Positions 52,704 through 62,370 of a DNA stretch of 64,000 nucleotides are shown piece by piece (the first letter of the stretch is position 1; each line of letters opens with the position of its first letter). A model generated the notes under the pieces. It worked only from the letters and a program-made list of their open reading frames with translations. It made no database searches and was not told the DNA's origin. The stretch is from an uncultured Ignavibacteriota bacterium (GTDB lineage Bacteria > Bacteroidota > Ignavibacteria > Palsa-1295), in the NCBI GenBank assembly GCA_903900335.1, contig CAIUMP010000017.1, positions 1 to 64,000 on the forward strand, read 5' to 3'. The position numbers and the translations under genes are program-made.

Positions 52704-53486
52704 ATGGATTTCCTGTATTCCATTCACCTTGCCATTCTTGGCCCCCTTGTCATTATCGGATTTGTTGGTTTGAGCATTGCCGGGCTGTGGCTATTTCAGA
52801 AGTTCACGAATCGCGAGGGGTTGAAGGAATCACATGATGTGGCGGGATTTATCTATGCCGTCGTTGGGGTGATCTATGCCGTGGTGCTGGCATTTGTGGT
52901 GATCGTGGTGTGGGAGCAATATCGCGAGGCGGACAAAGTCTCGCAGGAAGAGGCCTGCCACGTGGGGAATTTGCGGAGGCTCGCGGTAAGCTTTCCGGAC
53001 AGCATTAGGACAGAGATCAAAGCGCGGACACTGGAATATCTGGAGTCGGTCGTCGCACGCGAATGGCCAGCGATGGCAACTGGGCATGAGGACCAGGCCA
53101 CCTATCTGAAGGTAGAGACCATCTGGAAGTGCTACAACCAGTATCATCCCGAGGAGCCACAGGAGGCGGCCTATAACGAATCCTTACGCGAACTCGCTGG
53201 GTTCACGACCGACCGCCGCTTGCGCGTCATTAGCAGCAGCGCCACGATTCCGCCGATACTCTGGCTCCTGCTCTTTGGCGGAGGAGTGGTCTCGATACTC
53301 TTCACCTATTTCTTCACAACACCAAAGCCCGGCACGCAATACATGATGACCGGCCTGCTGGCGGCGCTCATTGCGCTAACGCTTTTCCTTATCATCGCAA
53401 TGGACCGCCCCTTCTCCGGCGAGTTCCGCGTAGCGCCGGACGCCTTCGAGTACCTCATTCATCATGCGGAGGTTTCGGGGAGTTAG
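52704..53486 (+). CDS. DUF4239 (bestrophin-like) membrane protein
   Basis: A 260-residue membrane protein with about four helices (near residues 6-30, 46-70, 195-215 and 222-245). The central soluble part (about 75-190) contains the AAYNESLRELAGFTTDRRLRVISSSATIPPILW stretch that is the best-conserved region of the DUF4239/bestrophin-like family. The extreme C-terminus SGEFRVAPDAFEYLI is also typical. Function is unknown; some relatives resemble anion channels. The ATG at 52704 gives MDFLYSIHLAILG; an in-frame upstream codon at 52650 lies closer to the tRNA and adds no homology. Confidence 0.88.
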   Translation: MDFLYSIHLAILGPLVIIGFVGLSIAGLWLFQKFTNREGLKESHDVAGFIYAVVGVIYAVVLAFVVIVVWEQYREADKVSQEEACHVGNLRRLAVSFPDSIRTEIKARTLEYLESVVAREWPAMATGHEDQATYLKVETIWKCYNQYHPEEPQEAAYNESLRELAGFTTDRRLRVISSSATIPPILWLLLFGGGVVSILFTYFFTTPKPGTQYMMTGLLAALIALTLFLIIAMDRPFSGEFRVAPDAFEYLIHHAEVSGS

Positions 53487-53673
53487 GGGGACTGCCCGGA
53501 GAATAGTGCTGCGGATTTTGCACGCAAGGAAAAACACACCGATGGTTCTGAATGCACAATATTCCCGAGAGGCCGAAATATGGTGTATCCTTGTGCCCAG
53601 AGTTTGAAGTCAGTTGCCGGTTGGGAGTATAGCGCGAAGTCGCCACCAGAGTTTAGTTTGAGTCATTAACCCC

Positions 53674-56600
53674 ATGACGCATCATGAAAATGCCATATTT
53701 TTTCTTGTCGTTCTCCGTTGCTCCGCGATAAACGCCAGGGCACAACAAGCATCGAATACTTTGATGCCCGACGTTCCCCGAACCATTAGTTACCAAGCTG
53801 CGATAGCCGATGATAAAGGCAATCCCATTGGTGACAACACCTACCAGGTCACTGCGCGGCTATATGCCGACGCCGATGGACAGCAGCCGGTTTGGTGGGG
53901 CACCTACCGTGTGCAAGCAAAGCACGGTGTGATAGACCTGCAACTTGGTTCGGGTAATTTCCCGCTGCCGAAGGCCGACAAAATGAGCACACCGCTCTGG
54001 CTCGGCATACAGCTAAGCAACAGCGGAGAACTGGATTACTACGCGCCACTCTCCGCCGCGCCGTATGCACTCACCGTACCTAATGGAGCAATAACAGCGA
54101 ACAAGCTGGCACCCGGCGCGGTTACTACTGACAAGGTGAACATGGACTACGTATCCTCCATAACGGTAAACGGCGAGAAAGTGACGGGCAAAGGCTCGGC
54201 GCTGAACATCGCGACGGGTGATGGACTCGGAGCCGTGATTGATCCTGGGACGAATACTTTAATGTTGACCTCAGGCACCGGAAGTGGAACGCGAGGTAAG
54301 GGATCGGGGGCGCAATCCAGTGTAGTCTGGTGGGCTCTTGGCGGGAATAGTCTTGGCACACCCAGCACTGATTATTTAGGTACCACAGGCAACCAACCGG
54401 TCTGGATAAAGGTAAACGGCACCTCAGACACAGGGACTGTGATGCGTTACTATCCATATTCTGGAGGTACTCCTAATATTGCGGGAGGGAGTTTCAAGAA
54501 CGATGTTCTGACTAATTCACCTCAGGGAGCCGTAATCGCTGGTGGCGGAACTACGACGGAGTACAATCAGGTGTATGCCGATTTTGGAACAATTGGTGGA
54601 GGAACAGGGAATACTTCAGCCCGTTATGGAACAGTGGCCGGTGGGGAGCACAATCATGTAAAGACAGATTACGGTACAGTCGGAGGAGGACTTTGGAATA
54701 CGGCCGGAGATTCAAACGACGACATCTATGCGACAGTCGGAGGAGGCCGGTGGAACGAAGCACGTGAGGAGTACTCAACAATCGCCGGAGGCGATACGAA
54801 TAGCGCACTCTCGGCGTACACTTCGATTGGAGGAGGACAGGCGAACTACATCGAAGAAGAAGGAGTATGGGCCTCCCATTTTTCCACGATTGCTGGTGGA
54901 AGACGCAATGCGATATTCGATCAACATGCGTTCATCGGCGGAGGTGATTCGAATGTGATCTATCGCAACTCCGATTATGGAGTGATCGGAGGAGGACAAC
55001 GGAATCTAATTTCTAATGGTGTCACGGCGGCAGGGGACAGTCTCAATGAGCTCGCATACTCCGCAATCCTCGGCGGCGATCGCAACACGATTGCCGGAAA
55101 ATCATCCTCTATCCTTGGCGGTAGGCGACTAACGCTCAAGGACTACAGCGTCGGTTTCAATGGAGACACGCTTAACAAGGGTGTCGATATATCGGCCTTC
55201 AAACAGACAGCGTATCTCGGCGATGTAGATTTATGGATTGGTAATATCGACAACAAGGCGCGGCAGTTACGCTTTTATCAGCCGAACACGGACACGGCCT
55301 ATCCAGCAACGTCGTATTACAGTTCTTTCCAGGCCGGGAGCCAAGCACAGAACATCGCTTACACGCTACCAACAACGCTACCATCGCCGGGCCAAGTGCT
55401 GACTGCTACGGCGGTTACAAGCCCGAAAGTGACCCTCGCTTGGACCGATTCAGGGGCAGGCGGAGGGGGTGGCGCAGGATGGCTGCTTCACGGCAACTCA
55501 AGCGTTCCGCCGCCTTCGTTCTATCTTGGCACCAACGACAGCGAAGCCTTTGAAATTCACATCCATAACAACACCACGGACACGAGTGGCGGTAACCAGC
55601 GCGTCATGCGCTATGAAGAAGGCGCGACATCACCAAATATTCTCGGCGGGTCGAGTGCGAATACGCTTGGCAATGGTTTGAGCGGTGCTGCAATCTTATC
55701 GGGAGGGAGCATCTACGGACCGAACATTAATCAGGGACCATACTCTGTCATTGTAGGCGGTGATAGTAACGCGATTTACAACCTGGGAGCCGATCATAAC
55801 ACGATTGGCGGTGGGTTTGGCAATACCGAACAGAACCCGAGCTTCGGCGTAATCGCAGGTGGCTGGCGTAACACACTCGACACAGTAGCCTGGGGAAGCA
55901 CGATCTCGGGAGGATGGTTGAACATCGTGCAGCCTCCACTTTCCTTCATAGGCGGTGGACGAGGAAATGAAATACACGATATTGGCTGGGCATATGGTGG
56001 AGTTATTGTTGGCGGTGTGCGCAACAAGATGGTACATGGTATCACGAGCTTTATGGGAGGCGGGGAGAACAACTTCTTGCAAGACGAGCATTCCGCGTTT
56101 GTGGGTGGCTATGCCGACACAATGTATGGATATGGTGAGTTCTTAGGCGGAGGAATTAACAATACCATTTATTGGGGATCCGATACATCAACATTGGTCG
56201 GCGGAGCACATAATTACATCGGCGGAGGCAAGTACAGCTTCCTCGGAGGAGGCCTTCTCAACTCGATTTCTGGAACTCGTGCTGTTATTGGAGGCGGTGA
56301 CTCGAACTTGATTAGGGAGCGGGATACGAGCTCGGTTATCGCTGGCGGGTCGCATAATTCAATTGATTCTGCATCTTCGTTTTCGGCGGTACTTGGGGGA
56401 AGGAATAACTCGATCGGGAAAACATCGCTTCACTCCGTCGTAGTTGGCGGGGAAGAGAATACTATTCTGAGCAATGTTGACCATTCAATCATCGGTGGTG
56501 GATGGCAAAATACAATTGACCACGTATCATCATACTCGGTACTCGCGGGAGGCATCGATAACCATATTACCCCTATAACTCAGGGTATCCAGTACCCATT

Positions 56601-57447
56601 CCCTTTCCGCTTTGGGAGCTTGGAACTCGGCTGGGATGGGCTTGCTGTTATTTCAGGAGGTCAGTCCAATACAGTCAGGAGTAGTTTAGCTGTGGTCGCC
56701 GGAGGAAGGGGGAATTGGATAGACACGGCTGCAGATGCTTCCGTCATAGGCGGAGGTGAAGTGAATTTCCTAGGTGCGCCGCTGGCCACCATCGCTGGCG
56801 GTGGTTTTAACAGGGTTGATTCAACTGCTGCGTTCGCTGCAATTCCAGGTGGAATAGGGCTTATTGCAAGGGACATTGCACAGGTCGTTGTAGGTTCTTA
56901 CAATATTCCTGAGTACTCCCGTAGCTCCAGCGATAATGGAATATTCATTGTTGGAAGTGGAACGGACACAGTGCATCGAGCCAATGCTTTTGAGGTTTCA
57001 TATAATGGGCACGCAACTGTCTTCCAAACGCTCGGGACAGGTGCAGTACCATCGGGAGCTGCGGTGTATGGTGCCACATACGTTGACAACGAGATTCGTG
57101 CGTGGGCGACGGTAAATGTCGCACCAGGCACGTGGTTTACCACTGTAACCGCTGATTTTGGCGTACTATGGGTTACAAGAGTCGGGGCCGGGCAGTACCG
57201 GGTGAAATTGAACATCAAGGATCCAATGACAGGAGTAAAAGACACACTGCTTGGAGGCCTTTCAGTTGTGGTTACCCCGGTGGTTGGAGTAGGTGCTCCA
57301 ATTTGTCGAATTCCGGTTGTCACTCCTCTGGGTGTCGGTACTCCACCTGACGCAGAGGCCTTCGACATCTATATTCTTGACCCCCACTCCCCTGACTGCG
57401 GACAAGCAGATTGCAGCTTTTCATTCCATGTATGCGGTCGAAAGTAA
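53674..57447 (+). CDS. Giant secreted protein with YadA-head-like GGxxN repeats
   Basis: A 1257-residue protein. After a signal peptide-like start (MTHHENAIFFLVVLRCSAINARAQ) comes a tail-fibre-like region (PRTISYQAAIADDKGNPIGDNTYQVTARLY...LGSGNFPL...LWLGIQLS...PYALTVPNGAITANKLAPGAVTTDKV, to about residue 160). The next 900 residues are dominated by units of the type 'S-x-I-x-G-G-x-x-N-x-I', e.g. SVIAGGSHNSI, YSFLGGGLLNSISGTRAVIGGG and LAGGIDNHI. They are split in two blocks by a non-repeat segment (about 500-620). These match the head repeats of trimeric autotransporters (YadA/Hep_Hag-like). There is no T9SS or YadA membrane anchor; the C-terminus has 4 cysteines in the last 50 residues. Confidence 0.85.
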   Translation: MTHHENAIFFLVVLRCSAINARAQQASNTLMPDVPRTISYQAAIADDKGNPIGDNTYQVTARLYADADGQQPVWWGTYRVQAKHGVIDLQLGSGNFPLPKADKMSTPLWLGIQLSNSGELDYYAPLSAAPYALTVPNGAITANKLAPGAVTTDKVNMDYVSSITVNGEKVTGKGSALNIATGDGLGAVIDPGTNTLMLTSGTGSGTRGKGSGAQSSVVWWALGGNSLGTPSTDYLGTTGNQPVWIKVNGTSDTGTVMRYYPYSGGTPNIAGGSFKNDVLTNSPQGAVIAGGGTTTEYNQVYADFGTIGGGTGNTSARYGTVAGGEHNHVKTDYGTVGGGLWNTAGDSNDDIYATVGGGRWNEAREEYSTIAGGDTNSALSAYTSIGGGQANYIEEEGVWASHFSTIAGGRRNAIFDQHAFIGGGDSNVIYRNSDYGVIGGGQRNLISNGVTAAGDSLNELAYSAILGGDRNTIAGKSSSILGGRRLTLKDYSVGFNGDTLNKGVDISAFKQTAYLGDVDLWIGNIDNKARQLRFYQPNTDTAYPATSYYSSFQAGSQAQNIAYTLPTTLPSPGQVLTATAVTSPKVTLAWTDSGAGGGGGAGWLLHGNSSVPPPSFYLGTNDSEAFEIHIHNNTTDTSGGNQRVMRYEEGATSPNILGGSSANTLGNGLSGAAILSGGSIYGPNINQGPYSVIVGGDSNAIYNLGADHNTIGGGFGNTEQNPSFGVIAGGWRNTLDTVAWGSTISGGWLNIVQPPLSFIGGGRGNEIHDIGWAYGGVIVGGVRNKMVHGITSFMGGGENNFLQDEHSAFVGGYADTMYGYGEFLGGGINNTIYWGSDTSTLVGGAHNYIGGGKYSFLGGGLLNSISGTRAVIGGGDSNLIRERDTSSVIAGGSHNSIDSASSFSAVLGGRNNSIGKTSLHSVVVGGEENTILSNVDHSIIGGGWQNTIDHVSSYSVLAGGIDNHITPITQGIQYPFPFRFGSLELGWDGLAVISGGQSNTVRSSLAVVAGGRGNWIDTAADASVIGGGEVNFLGAPLATIAGGGFNRVDSTAAFAAIPGGIGLIARDIAQVVVGSYNIPEYSRSSSDNGIFIVGSGTDTVHRANAFEVSYNGHATVFQTLGTGAVPSGAAVYGATYVDNEIRAWATVNVAPGTWFTTVTADFGVLWVTRVGAGQYRVKLNIKDPMTGVKDTLLGGLSVVVTPVVGVGAPICRIPVVTPLGVGTPPDAEAFDIYILDPHSPDCGQADCSFSFHVCGRK

Positions 57448-59180
57448 TTCATATCATAGCCCGGCGGCCAATGGCCGCCGGGCTTCTGGTGGCACTTTTG
57501 GTGTTCGCCGAAGTGCCCTCCGATGCCCTCGCCCAATGGCGTTATCGTTGTTCCGCCTACACTCGGATCAATGCAATCTATTTTTTAGATCTTCCGGGGC
57601 CACCGCGAATTGGTTTCGCCGGTATGAGCGCGCACGCGGGCACGATGGATTCATTTCAATTACTCAAAACCACTAATGGTGGTGTATCATGGAGGGCTAT
57701 TTTGTCGTCACAATCAGTTAGCGACATTGGCTCTGATTTTTGCTTCAAGGATTCTCTTACCGGATGGCTGGCAGTGGGTTTCAATGGTGGCGGCGGATAT
57801 AAAACGTCCGATGGGGGAGACACGTGGATCAGTATGCCAGGTGTTACAGACGGGATGGGGGTTTACTATGACTCTACGAGCCACGGTCTATTCTTCTCGG
57901 GATTTGGCGGTCGTGATTTCGTCTCGTGGGATGAGGGCGCGACAGTATCTCCAATTTGGCCTGCAAAAAGCCTTGGGTATTCTTTTGCCTCACCTGGAAA
58001 CGGAGTTGTGGTTCAGGGGTATGATTACCCAAATATCCCACACCGATGGCTCAGAACTTCCGATGGTGGGCATACGTGGGCGGAAGTCGCAATGGATAGT
58101 GAGTGCTGGCAGCCGTTAGGAATACAGGGTAGCAAGACGTACTTTGCAATCACGGATTTCAGTGGTACGGTTTGTCGCACAGATGACGCTTGGGATACAT
58201 GGCGTGAGATTTACAGGTTTCCGGTCGATGCAAGTTCGGATGGCTTTAGTACTGGCTGCATTCGCGGTGATCTCACTCATCTTTTTGTACAACTGAGCCG
58301 TGGCTGCTACATGTCCACAGACACGGGGCATTCATGGCGGTATCTTTGTGGTATGCCCTCGACGATGGCGGTCAGTGATAACCGGTTCTATGTAAAAGGC
58401 AGTTATGTTTACATCGGAACGTATAATAATCTTGCAATCGGCCCTGCACAACTTTGGTCGCTTAATGTGGACTCGATGCAGTACTTCCGAACAGACATCT
58501 CCTTCGCCAGTAGCTCGAAGCAAATCAGTATTAAGGCCGGGAGCACTGTCTCGCTCGATATTACCGCAGATCAATCCCAACTCGGCATCGACTCCGGGCA
58601 TATCGTCATCCGGTTCGATCCGGCACTGGGTTTCCGGAGCGTGAAACTGCCGCCATCGTGGGTCATTACGGATTCGAGCACACGCGGTGGCGTTCTCGAT
58701 CTCACCATTAAAGGAGATTCGAACACGGAGCTTCCGAATCCTATTTTGCAGCTTACGTTCAATACCTATCTCACAGCACCCTCTGCAAGAATCTATCTCG
58801 ATTACGCTCACCTCTTCGGCAAGCGCCTGAACTGCGATTGCCAAGCCCTGTCCACAGATGGTACCGATAGCGTTGAGATAGATTTCGATGGCTGCGGGGA
58901 TTCCACCCTACTTCACTTCATGTCCACCGGTTCGCCGTTTCAGATCGAGAGTGTAGAGCCTAATCCGGCTGGGAGCGAGGTGAGGGTGCATTTTGCCTCG
59001 GCACCTTCGGTGCCGGTGGAGGTGGGGGTGTTAGATGTGCTCGGCAAGTTGCGTTTTAGCCGGGAGGTTTCCGGGCAGAGCGCGGCGCTGGAGGTCTCCT
59101 CGCTGCCGGATGGGGTGTATTATCTGCGGGTGAGTTCGGGCGGTTTTGTTGAGACTCGGAGGGTTGTTGTGGGGAGATGA
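57432..59180 (+). CDS. T9SS-secreted BNR-like protein
   Basis: A 582-residue protein starting MRSKVIHIIARRPMAAGLLVALLVFAEVPSDALAQ, a good signal peptide. BNR/Ycf48-like units follow (e.g. TNGGVSWRAIL, SDGGDTWISMPG, RTSDGGHTWAEV, SWDEGATVS), then a cohesin-like domain (about 330-475, 'ISIKAGSTVSLDITADQ...IVIRFDPALGFRSV...LPNPILQLTF'). The C-terminal 80 residues (VEPNPAGSEVRVHFAS...VLDVLGKLRFSREV...DGVYYLRV) are the T9SS sorting domain. It overlaps the end of the previous gene by 16 nt in another frame, so the two may be cotranscribed. An ATG 13 codons in is an alternative start. Confidence 0.88.
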   Translation: MRSKVIHIIARRPMAAGLLVALLVFAEVPSDALAQWRYRCSAYTRINAIYFLDLPGPPRIGFAGMSAHAGTMDSFQLLKTTNGGVSWRAILSSQSVSDIGSDFCFKDSLTGWLAVGFNGGGGYKTSDGGDTWISMPGVTDGMGVYYDSTSHGLFFSGFGGRDFVSWDEGATVSPIWPAKSLGYSFASPGNGVVVQGYDYPNIPHRWLRTSDGGHTWAEVAMDSECWQPLGIQGSKTYFAITDFSGTVCRTDDAWDTWREIYRFPVDASSDGFSTGCIRGDLTHLFVQLSRGCYMSTDTGHSWRYLCGMPSTMAVSDNRFYVKGSYVYIGTYNNLAIGPAQLWSLNVDSMQYFRTDISFASSSKQISIKAGSTVSLDITADQSQLGIDSGHIVIRFDPALGFRSVKLPPSWVITDSSTRGGVLDLTIKGDSNTELPNPILQLTFNTYLTAPSARIYLDYAHLFGKRLNCDCQALSTDGTDSVEIDFDGCGDSTLLHFMSTGSPFQIESVEPNPAGSEVRVHFASAPSVPVEVGVLDVLGKLRFSREVSGQSAALEVSSLPDGVYYLRVSSGGFVETRRVVVGR

Positions 59181-59190
59181 AGTCTGCTCG

Positions 59191-59246
59191 TGTAGCGCGG
59201 ACTTCAGTCTGCGCATAGGGGGTCACAGACTAAAGTCTGTGCTACA
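59191..59246. repeat. Palindromic repeat of the TGTAGC/GCTACA type
   Basis: A 56-bp element bounded by TGTAGC and GCTACA. Each half carries a near-palindrome (CGGACTTCAGTCTG and CAGACTAAAGTCTG). The family is widespread in bacterial genomes as small mobile palindromes. It lies 10 bp after the T9SS gene and may also terminate it. Confidence 0.75.
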
Positions 59247-59461
59247 CGGGGATGGAGTGTTTGGTTATTTACGAATTCCTGGTCGGTTCGGGAACCGCAA
59301 AAATTTTATGGAAAGCGCTTTCTGTCATATAGACAAAAAGCTGTAAGTTGTTGATTTATATGAGAAGTTCATGAATTATGAATTGACACACACAACATAA
59401 TGTGTTTGCGCGCTCCCGAATCTCAGAAGTAAATTTCCGAGTTGTGTGACAAATTGAAGGA

Positions 59462-61672
59462 TTGTTGTGTCATATAGAAGGAAGTCGTTCGCTAATTGAG
59501 TCCTTCCAATTTTTTTTCGCAGCCTCCTTGAAGCGCCTTATTACGGTCCTCCTTCTTCTCGCGAGTGCCCCGATCCTGGGGGGCTGGCTTCCGGCTGGCT
59601 TGTTGTCAGCAGAGGCGTTCAGTCAGGTACGGCTGGTGTTCAATCCGACAAGTTTGAATTTTGGGACTCGTCCGGTGGCGAGCACCTTGGATATGTCGCT
59701 TGCGGTGAGCGATACCTCCGCTACGGATGATATTCAGGTAGATGGAATCCAGGTGGTCGGCACGAATGCGTCGGATTTCACGGTGTTGACGGGTGTACCA
59801 TTCGTGGTTCAGCATCGCGCATCGGTGCCGACGCAGTTGCAGGTGCGGTTCAGTCCGCAAGGTGCTGGACTACGAACTGCTCAGCTTTCGATATCGACAA
59901 GCGATGGGACCGTGCAGATCTCAGTGCAAGGCATTGGCGCGTCCGAGTCTTCAAAGCTTGCGTTGTCTGATAGTACGATAGACTTTGGAAAGCTTGCGCC
60001 GGGGGATTTTCGAGATACCATGCTTTGGCTCTATTCCACGGGTCAGGATAGTGCGTCGGTGAGTAGTTTGCAGGTGACGAACACGGAAGCTGCGCCGGTA
60101 TTCCAAGTGTGGTTTGCCAACAGCACAATCACGACACCGTTCAAGCTAGCATCGAAGGATTCGGTGGCCATCGTGATTCGCTGTATGGGTGGAGGAGATG
60201 TCGGGGATGTGTCCGGGCAACTGGTGGTCTATGGTGGCTCAGAGGTGAGTCCTGTCTGCGGGCTTTTGGGCAAGGTGGAGTATGGTGTGATGGACTTCCA
60301 AGCCCCGCTGCTGAGTACTCCACTGAAGGACGTGGATTTTGGGACGATCCTGTGGGGAGACTATCGGGACACGGTAATTCGATTCGTGAACACGGGAGAG
60401 GTTGACGTAACTGTATCCGATCTGGAGCCGATGCAGGACATCGAGTTTACGATCCTAAACCCTCCCGTTGTCCCGTTCAGGATCCGGCAGGGAGAGTCGT
60501 ATGATTTCAAGATTAGGGCCTCTCCAGCTATCGGGCAGGTACAGCGAGCGCAGCTGCAGGTGGGCTCACCCGGCTCGTCACCGTTCTTCCATTATCTTAA
60601 CCTGTTTTTCACAGTTGATGGCTCTATGCCGCTCAGTGCTCCGAGTACCCAGAGTGTGGAGTATGATTGTGGTGCGCCCGGTCTCGTCGATATAACGCTT
60701 CCGGTAACGGACACGGGGCGCAATCGCTTCACGGTCTCCGCTATTCAGGCAGGCGATTCGAATATTGTTGTTACCACGGATGTCCCACTTCCACGCGTGA
60801 TCGAAATAGGGGAGACGGTGCCTTTTGCTCTTCATTTTAATGTGGCAGGTGCGATTCAAAGTGGTAAGGTGGTGTTGCAGATCAAGAGTGGCGGCGGAAT
60901 AGTCCTGTATGACACTGTCGTGCTGGTAGGTCGTTCGACGACAGCAAGTGCGAATATTGTGCTGACCCAACTGTCAGACTCCTCGCGAGCAGCAGCTGCT
61001 GTGCGAACAAACACGTCGCTCACCCAGCTTGGACTGGATACTCTTGTGGTGCATCTCTCTTCCTCGGACCAGAATGTTGCCGCGATCGATACCAGTTCGA
61101 TCAAGCTTTCAGCCGACTTGGGAAATGCGAGGATCATCTCGATCATCGCCGAACCGGGTCTCCCTCCCTCGGGTGGGCTTGCGGTCAAGATCGCATCCCA
61201 AACTCCGATCCAGGCTTCAGTTGGTGGTTCGCTAGTGCTGTTTGAACTCAAGCGGTTCGTTGCCGTCGGGGACCTCGCCACGATACGGGTTTCCCTTGTT
61301 GCGCCTGATCGGGCTGGCTGCGTTGAATGGACGGTTGATTCAATTCAGATATTCGGCGCCGGCACCTGTGGCGCTCAGTTCATGACCGATCTCATGACGG
61401 GTACCCAGATCCAATTTTCTGCTGGGGTTCGATCGAATCCCATATCGGGCGAGAGCGTCAAGTTGCAATTTCTCGCAAATAAGGAAATGGATGTTGCGTA
61501 TGAGCTGTCAAATTCGCTTGGCGAAGTAATCCTACATGGAAATGCGCACGTGATCCAGGGGAGCAGCAGCCTATCATTGCGCCTGGCAGGAATTCCATCT
61601 GGTCAGTATTTCGTCCGATTCCGACCGGGGTTCGGTAGGCCTCTGAGTCTTCGATTCTGCAAAGAGAATTGA
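59462..61672 (+). CDS. T9SS-secreted protein with choice-of-anchor-type repeats
   Basis: A 736-residue secreted protein. A hydrophobic N-terminal segment after a charged lead (SLKRLITVLLLLASAPILGGWLPAGLLSAEAFSQ) is the signal region. Four or so Ig-like repeats follow, with the pattern 'LVFNPTSLNFGTRPV...DTSATDDIQVDGIQVVGTNASDFTV', typical of the choice-of-anchor D family. A cohesin-like region is at about 500-620 (TSLTQLGLDTLVVHLSSSDQ). The T9SS sorting domain ends the protein (RSNPISGESVKLQFLANKEMDVAYELSNSLGEVI...GQYFVRF). The start codon is a TTG at 59462; an ATG that fits the signal peptide better was not found. No enzyme domain is visible. Confidence 0.85.
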   Translation: MLCHIEGSRSLIESFQFFFAASLKRLITVLLLLASAPILGGWLPAGLLSAEAFSQVRLVFNPTSLNFGTRPVASTLDMSLAVSDTSATDDIQVDGIQVVGTNASDFTVLTGVPFVVQHRASVPTQLQVRFSPQGAGLRTAQLSISTSDGTVQISVQGIGASESSKLALSDSTIDFGKLAPGDFRDTMLWLYSTGQDSASVSSLQVTNTEAAPVFQVWFANSTITTPFKLASKDSVAIVIRCMGGGDVGDVSGQLVVYGGSEVSPVCGLLGKVEYGVMDFQAPLLSTPLKDVDFGTILWGDYRDTVIRFVNTGEVDVTVSDLEPMQDIEFTILNPPVVPFRIRQGESYDFKIRASPAIGQVQRAQLQVGSPGSSPFFHYLNLFFTVDGSMPLSAPSTQSVEYDCGAPGLVDITLPVTDTGRNRFTVSAIQAGDSNIVVTTDVPLPRVIEIGETVPFALHFNVAGAIQSGKVVLQIKSGGGIVLYDTVVLVGRSTTASANIVLTQLSDSSRAAAAVRTNTSLTQLGLDTLVVHLSSSDQNVAAIDTSSIKLSADLGNARIISIIAEPGLPPSGGLAVKIASQTPIQASVGGSLVLFELKRFVAVGDLATIRVSLVAPDRAGCVEWTVDSIQIFGAGTCGAQFMTDLMTGTQIQFSAGVRSNPISGESVKLQFLANKEMDVAYELSNSLGEVILHGNAHVIQGSSSLSLRLAGIPSGQYFVRFRPGFGRPLSLRFCKEN

Positions 61673-61711
61673 ATCCTTCTCCGCGAGAGGACCACCCAAT
61701 GAGTTATCTTT

Positions 61712-62317
61712 GTGGTGATGGAAAGTACGGTGCGGTCAGACATTGTCAGGATTCGTGAGAAGTTAAGGGCAGAATCCCTCGCAGCGAGGGATTCACTCCC
61801 GCCGTCAGTTCGAGCAGATAAGTCTGGTCGGATCATAGACCATCTTTGGGATTACCTTGTTGGCAAGGAAGTGCTTCATACTTACGTCAGCTTCCGTTCA
61901 GAAGTTGATACACACTCGCTGATTGAAGAAGCTTTAGAGAGCGGCCTACGCGTTGTCGTGCCAATTATCAAGGAGCGGGATGGAAGTAAGACGATGTTGC
62001 ATTCAGTGGTTACGACGGATTCGGCGTACCACCGTGGACTATTTGGTGTTGAAGAGCCCATTCATGGCATCCCAGTGGATTTACATACGCTGGACATAGT
62101 GATCGTACCACTCGCCGCCTTTGATCGCAAAGGGACCCGGCTTGGGTATGGCAAAGGTTTCTACGACCGATTTCTCAGCGCGTTACCGAGGACGATTCCT
62201 CGGATAGGGCTTGCTTTTGCAATTCAAGAAACAGCAGAGATACCGCAGCTGACGCACGATGAGCCACTCAATCTTGTTATTACAGAAGATGAAGTCATTT
62301 ACTGTGGATCATCTTAG
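61712..62317 (+). CDS. 5-formyltetrahydrofolate cyclo-ligase
   Basis: A 201-residue protein. IREKLRAESLAARDSLPPSVRADKSGRI at the N-terminus, TYVSFRSEVDTHSLI and the nucleotide/folate-binding block RLGYGKGFYDRFL identify the family. It converts 5-formyl-THF to 5,10-methenyl-THF using ATP. GTG at 61712 or ATG at 61718 can start it. It follows the T9SS gene after 39 bp and precedes a PspC gene after 53 bp; neither neighbour relates to folate. Confidence 0.93.
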   Translation: MVMESTVRSDIVRIREKLRAESLAARDSLPPSVRADKSGRIIDHLWDYLVGKEVLHTYVSFRSEVDTHSLIEEALESGLRVVVPIIKERDGSKTMLHSVVTTDSAYHRGLFGVEEPIHGIPVDLHTLDIVIVPLAAFDRKGTRLGYGKGFYDRFLSALPRTIPRIGLAFAIQETAEIPQLTHDEPLNLVITEDEVIYCGSS

Positions 62318-62370
62318 ATCTCTGCTATACAAAATAATACTCATTAATCACTCCGCTTGGTAGATCGACC

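Noticed and set aside
54430-56900. A CRISPR array
   Set aside because: The many similar sequences are in-frame coding repeats (GGxxN units) of one large protein, with variable spacing and no constant 25-40 bp repeat.
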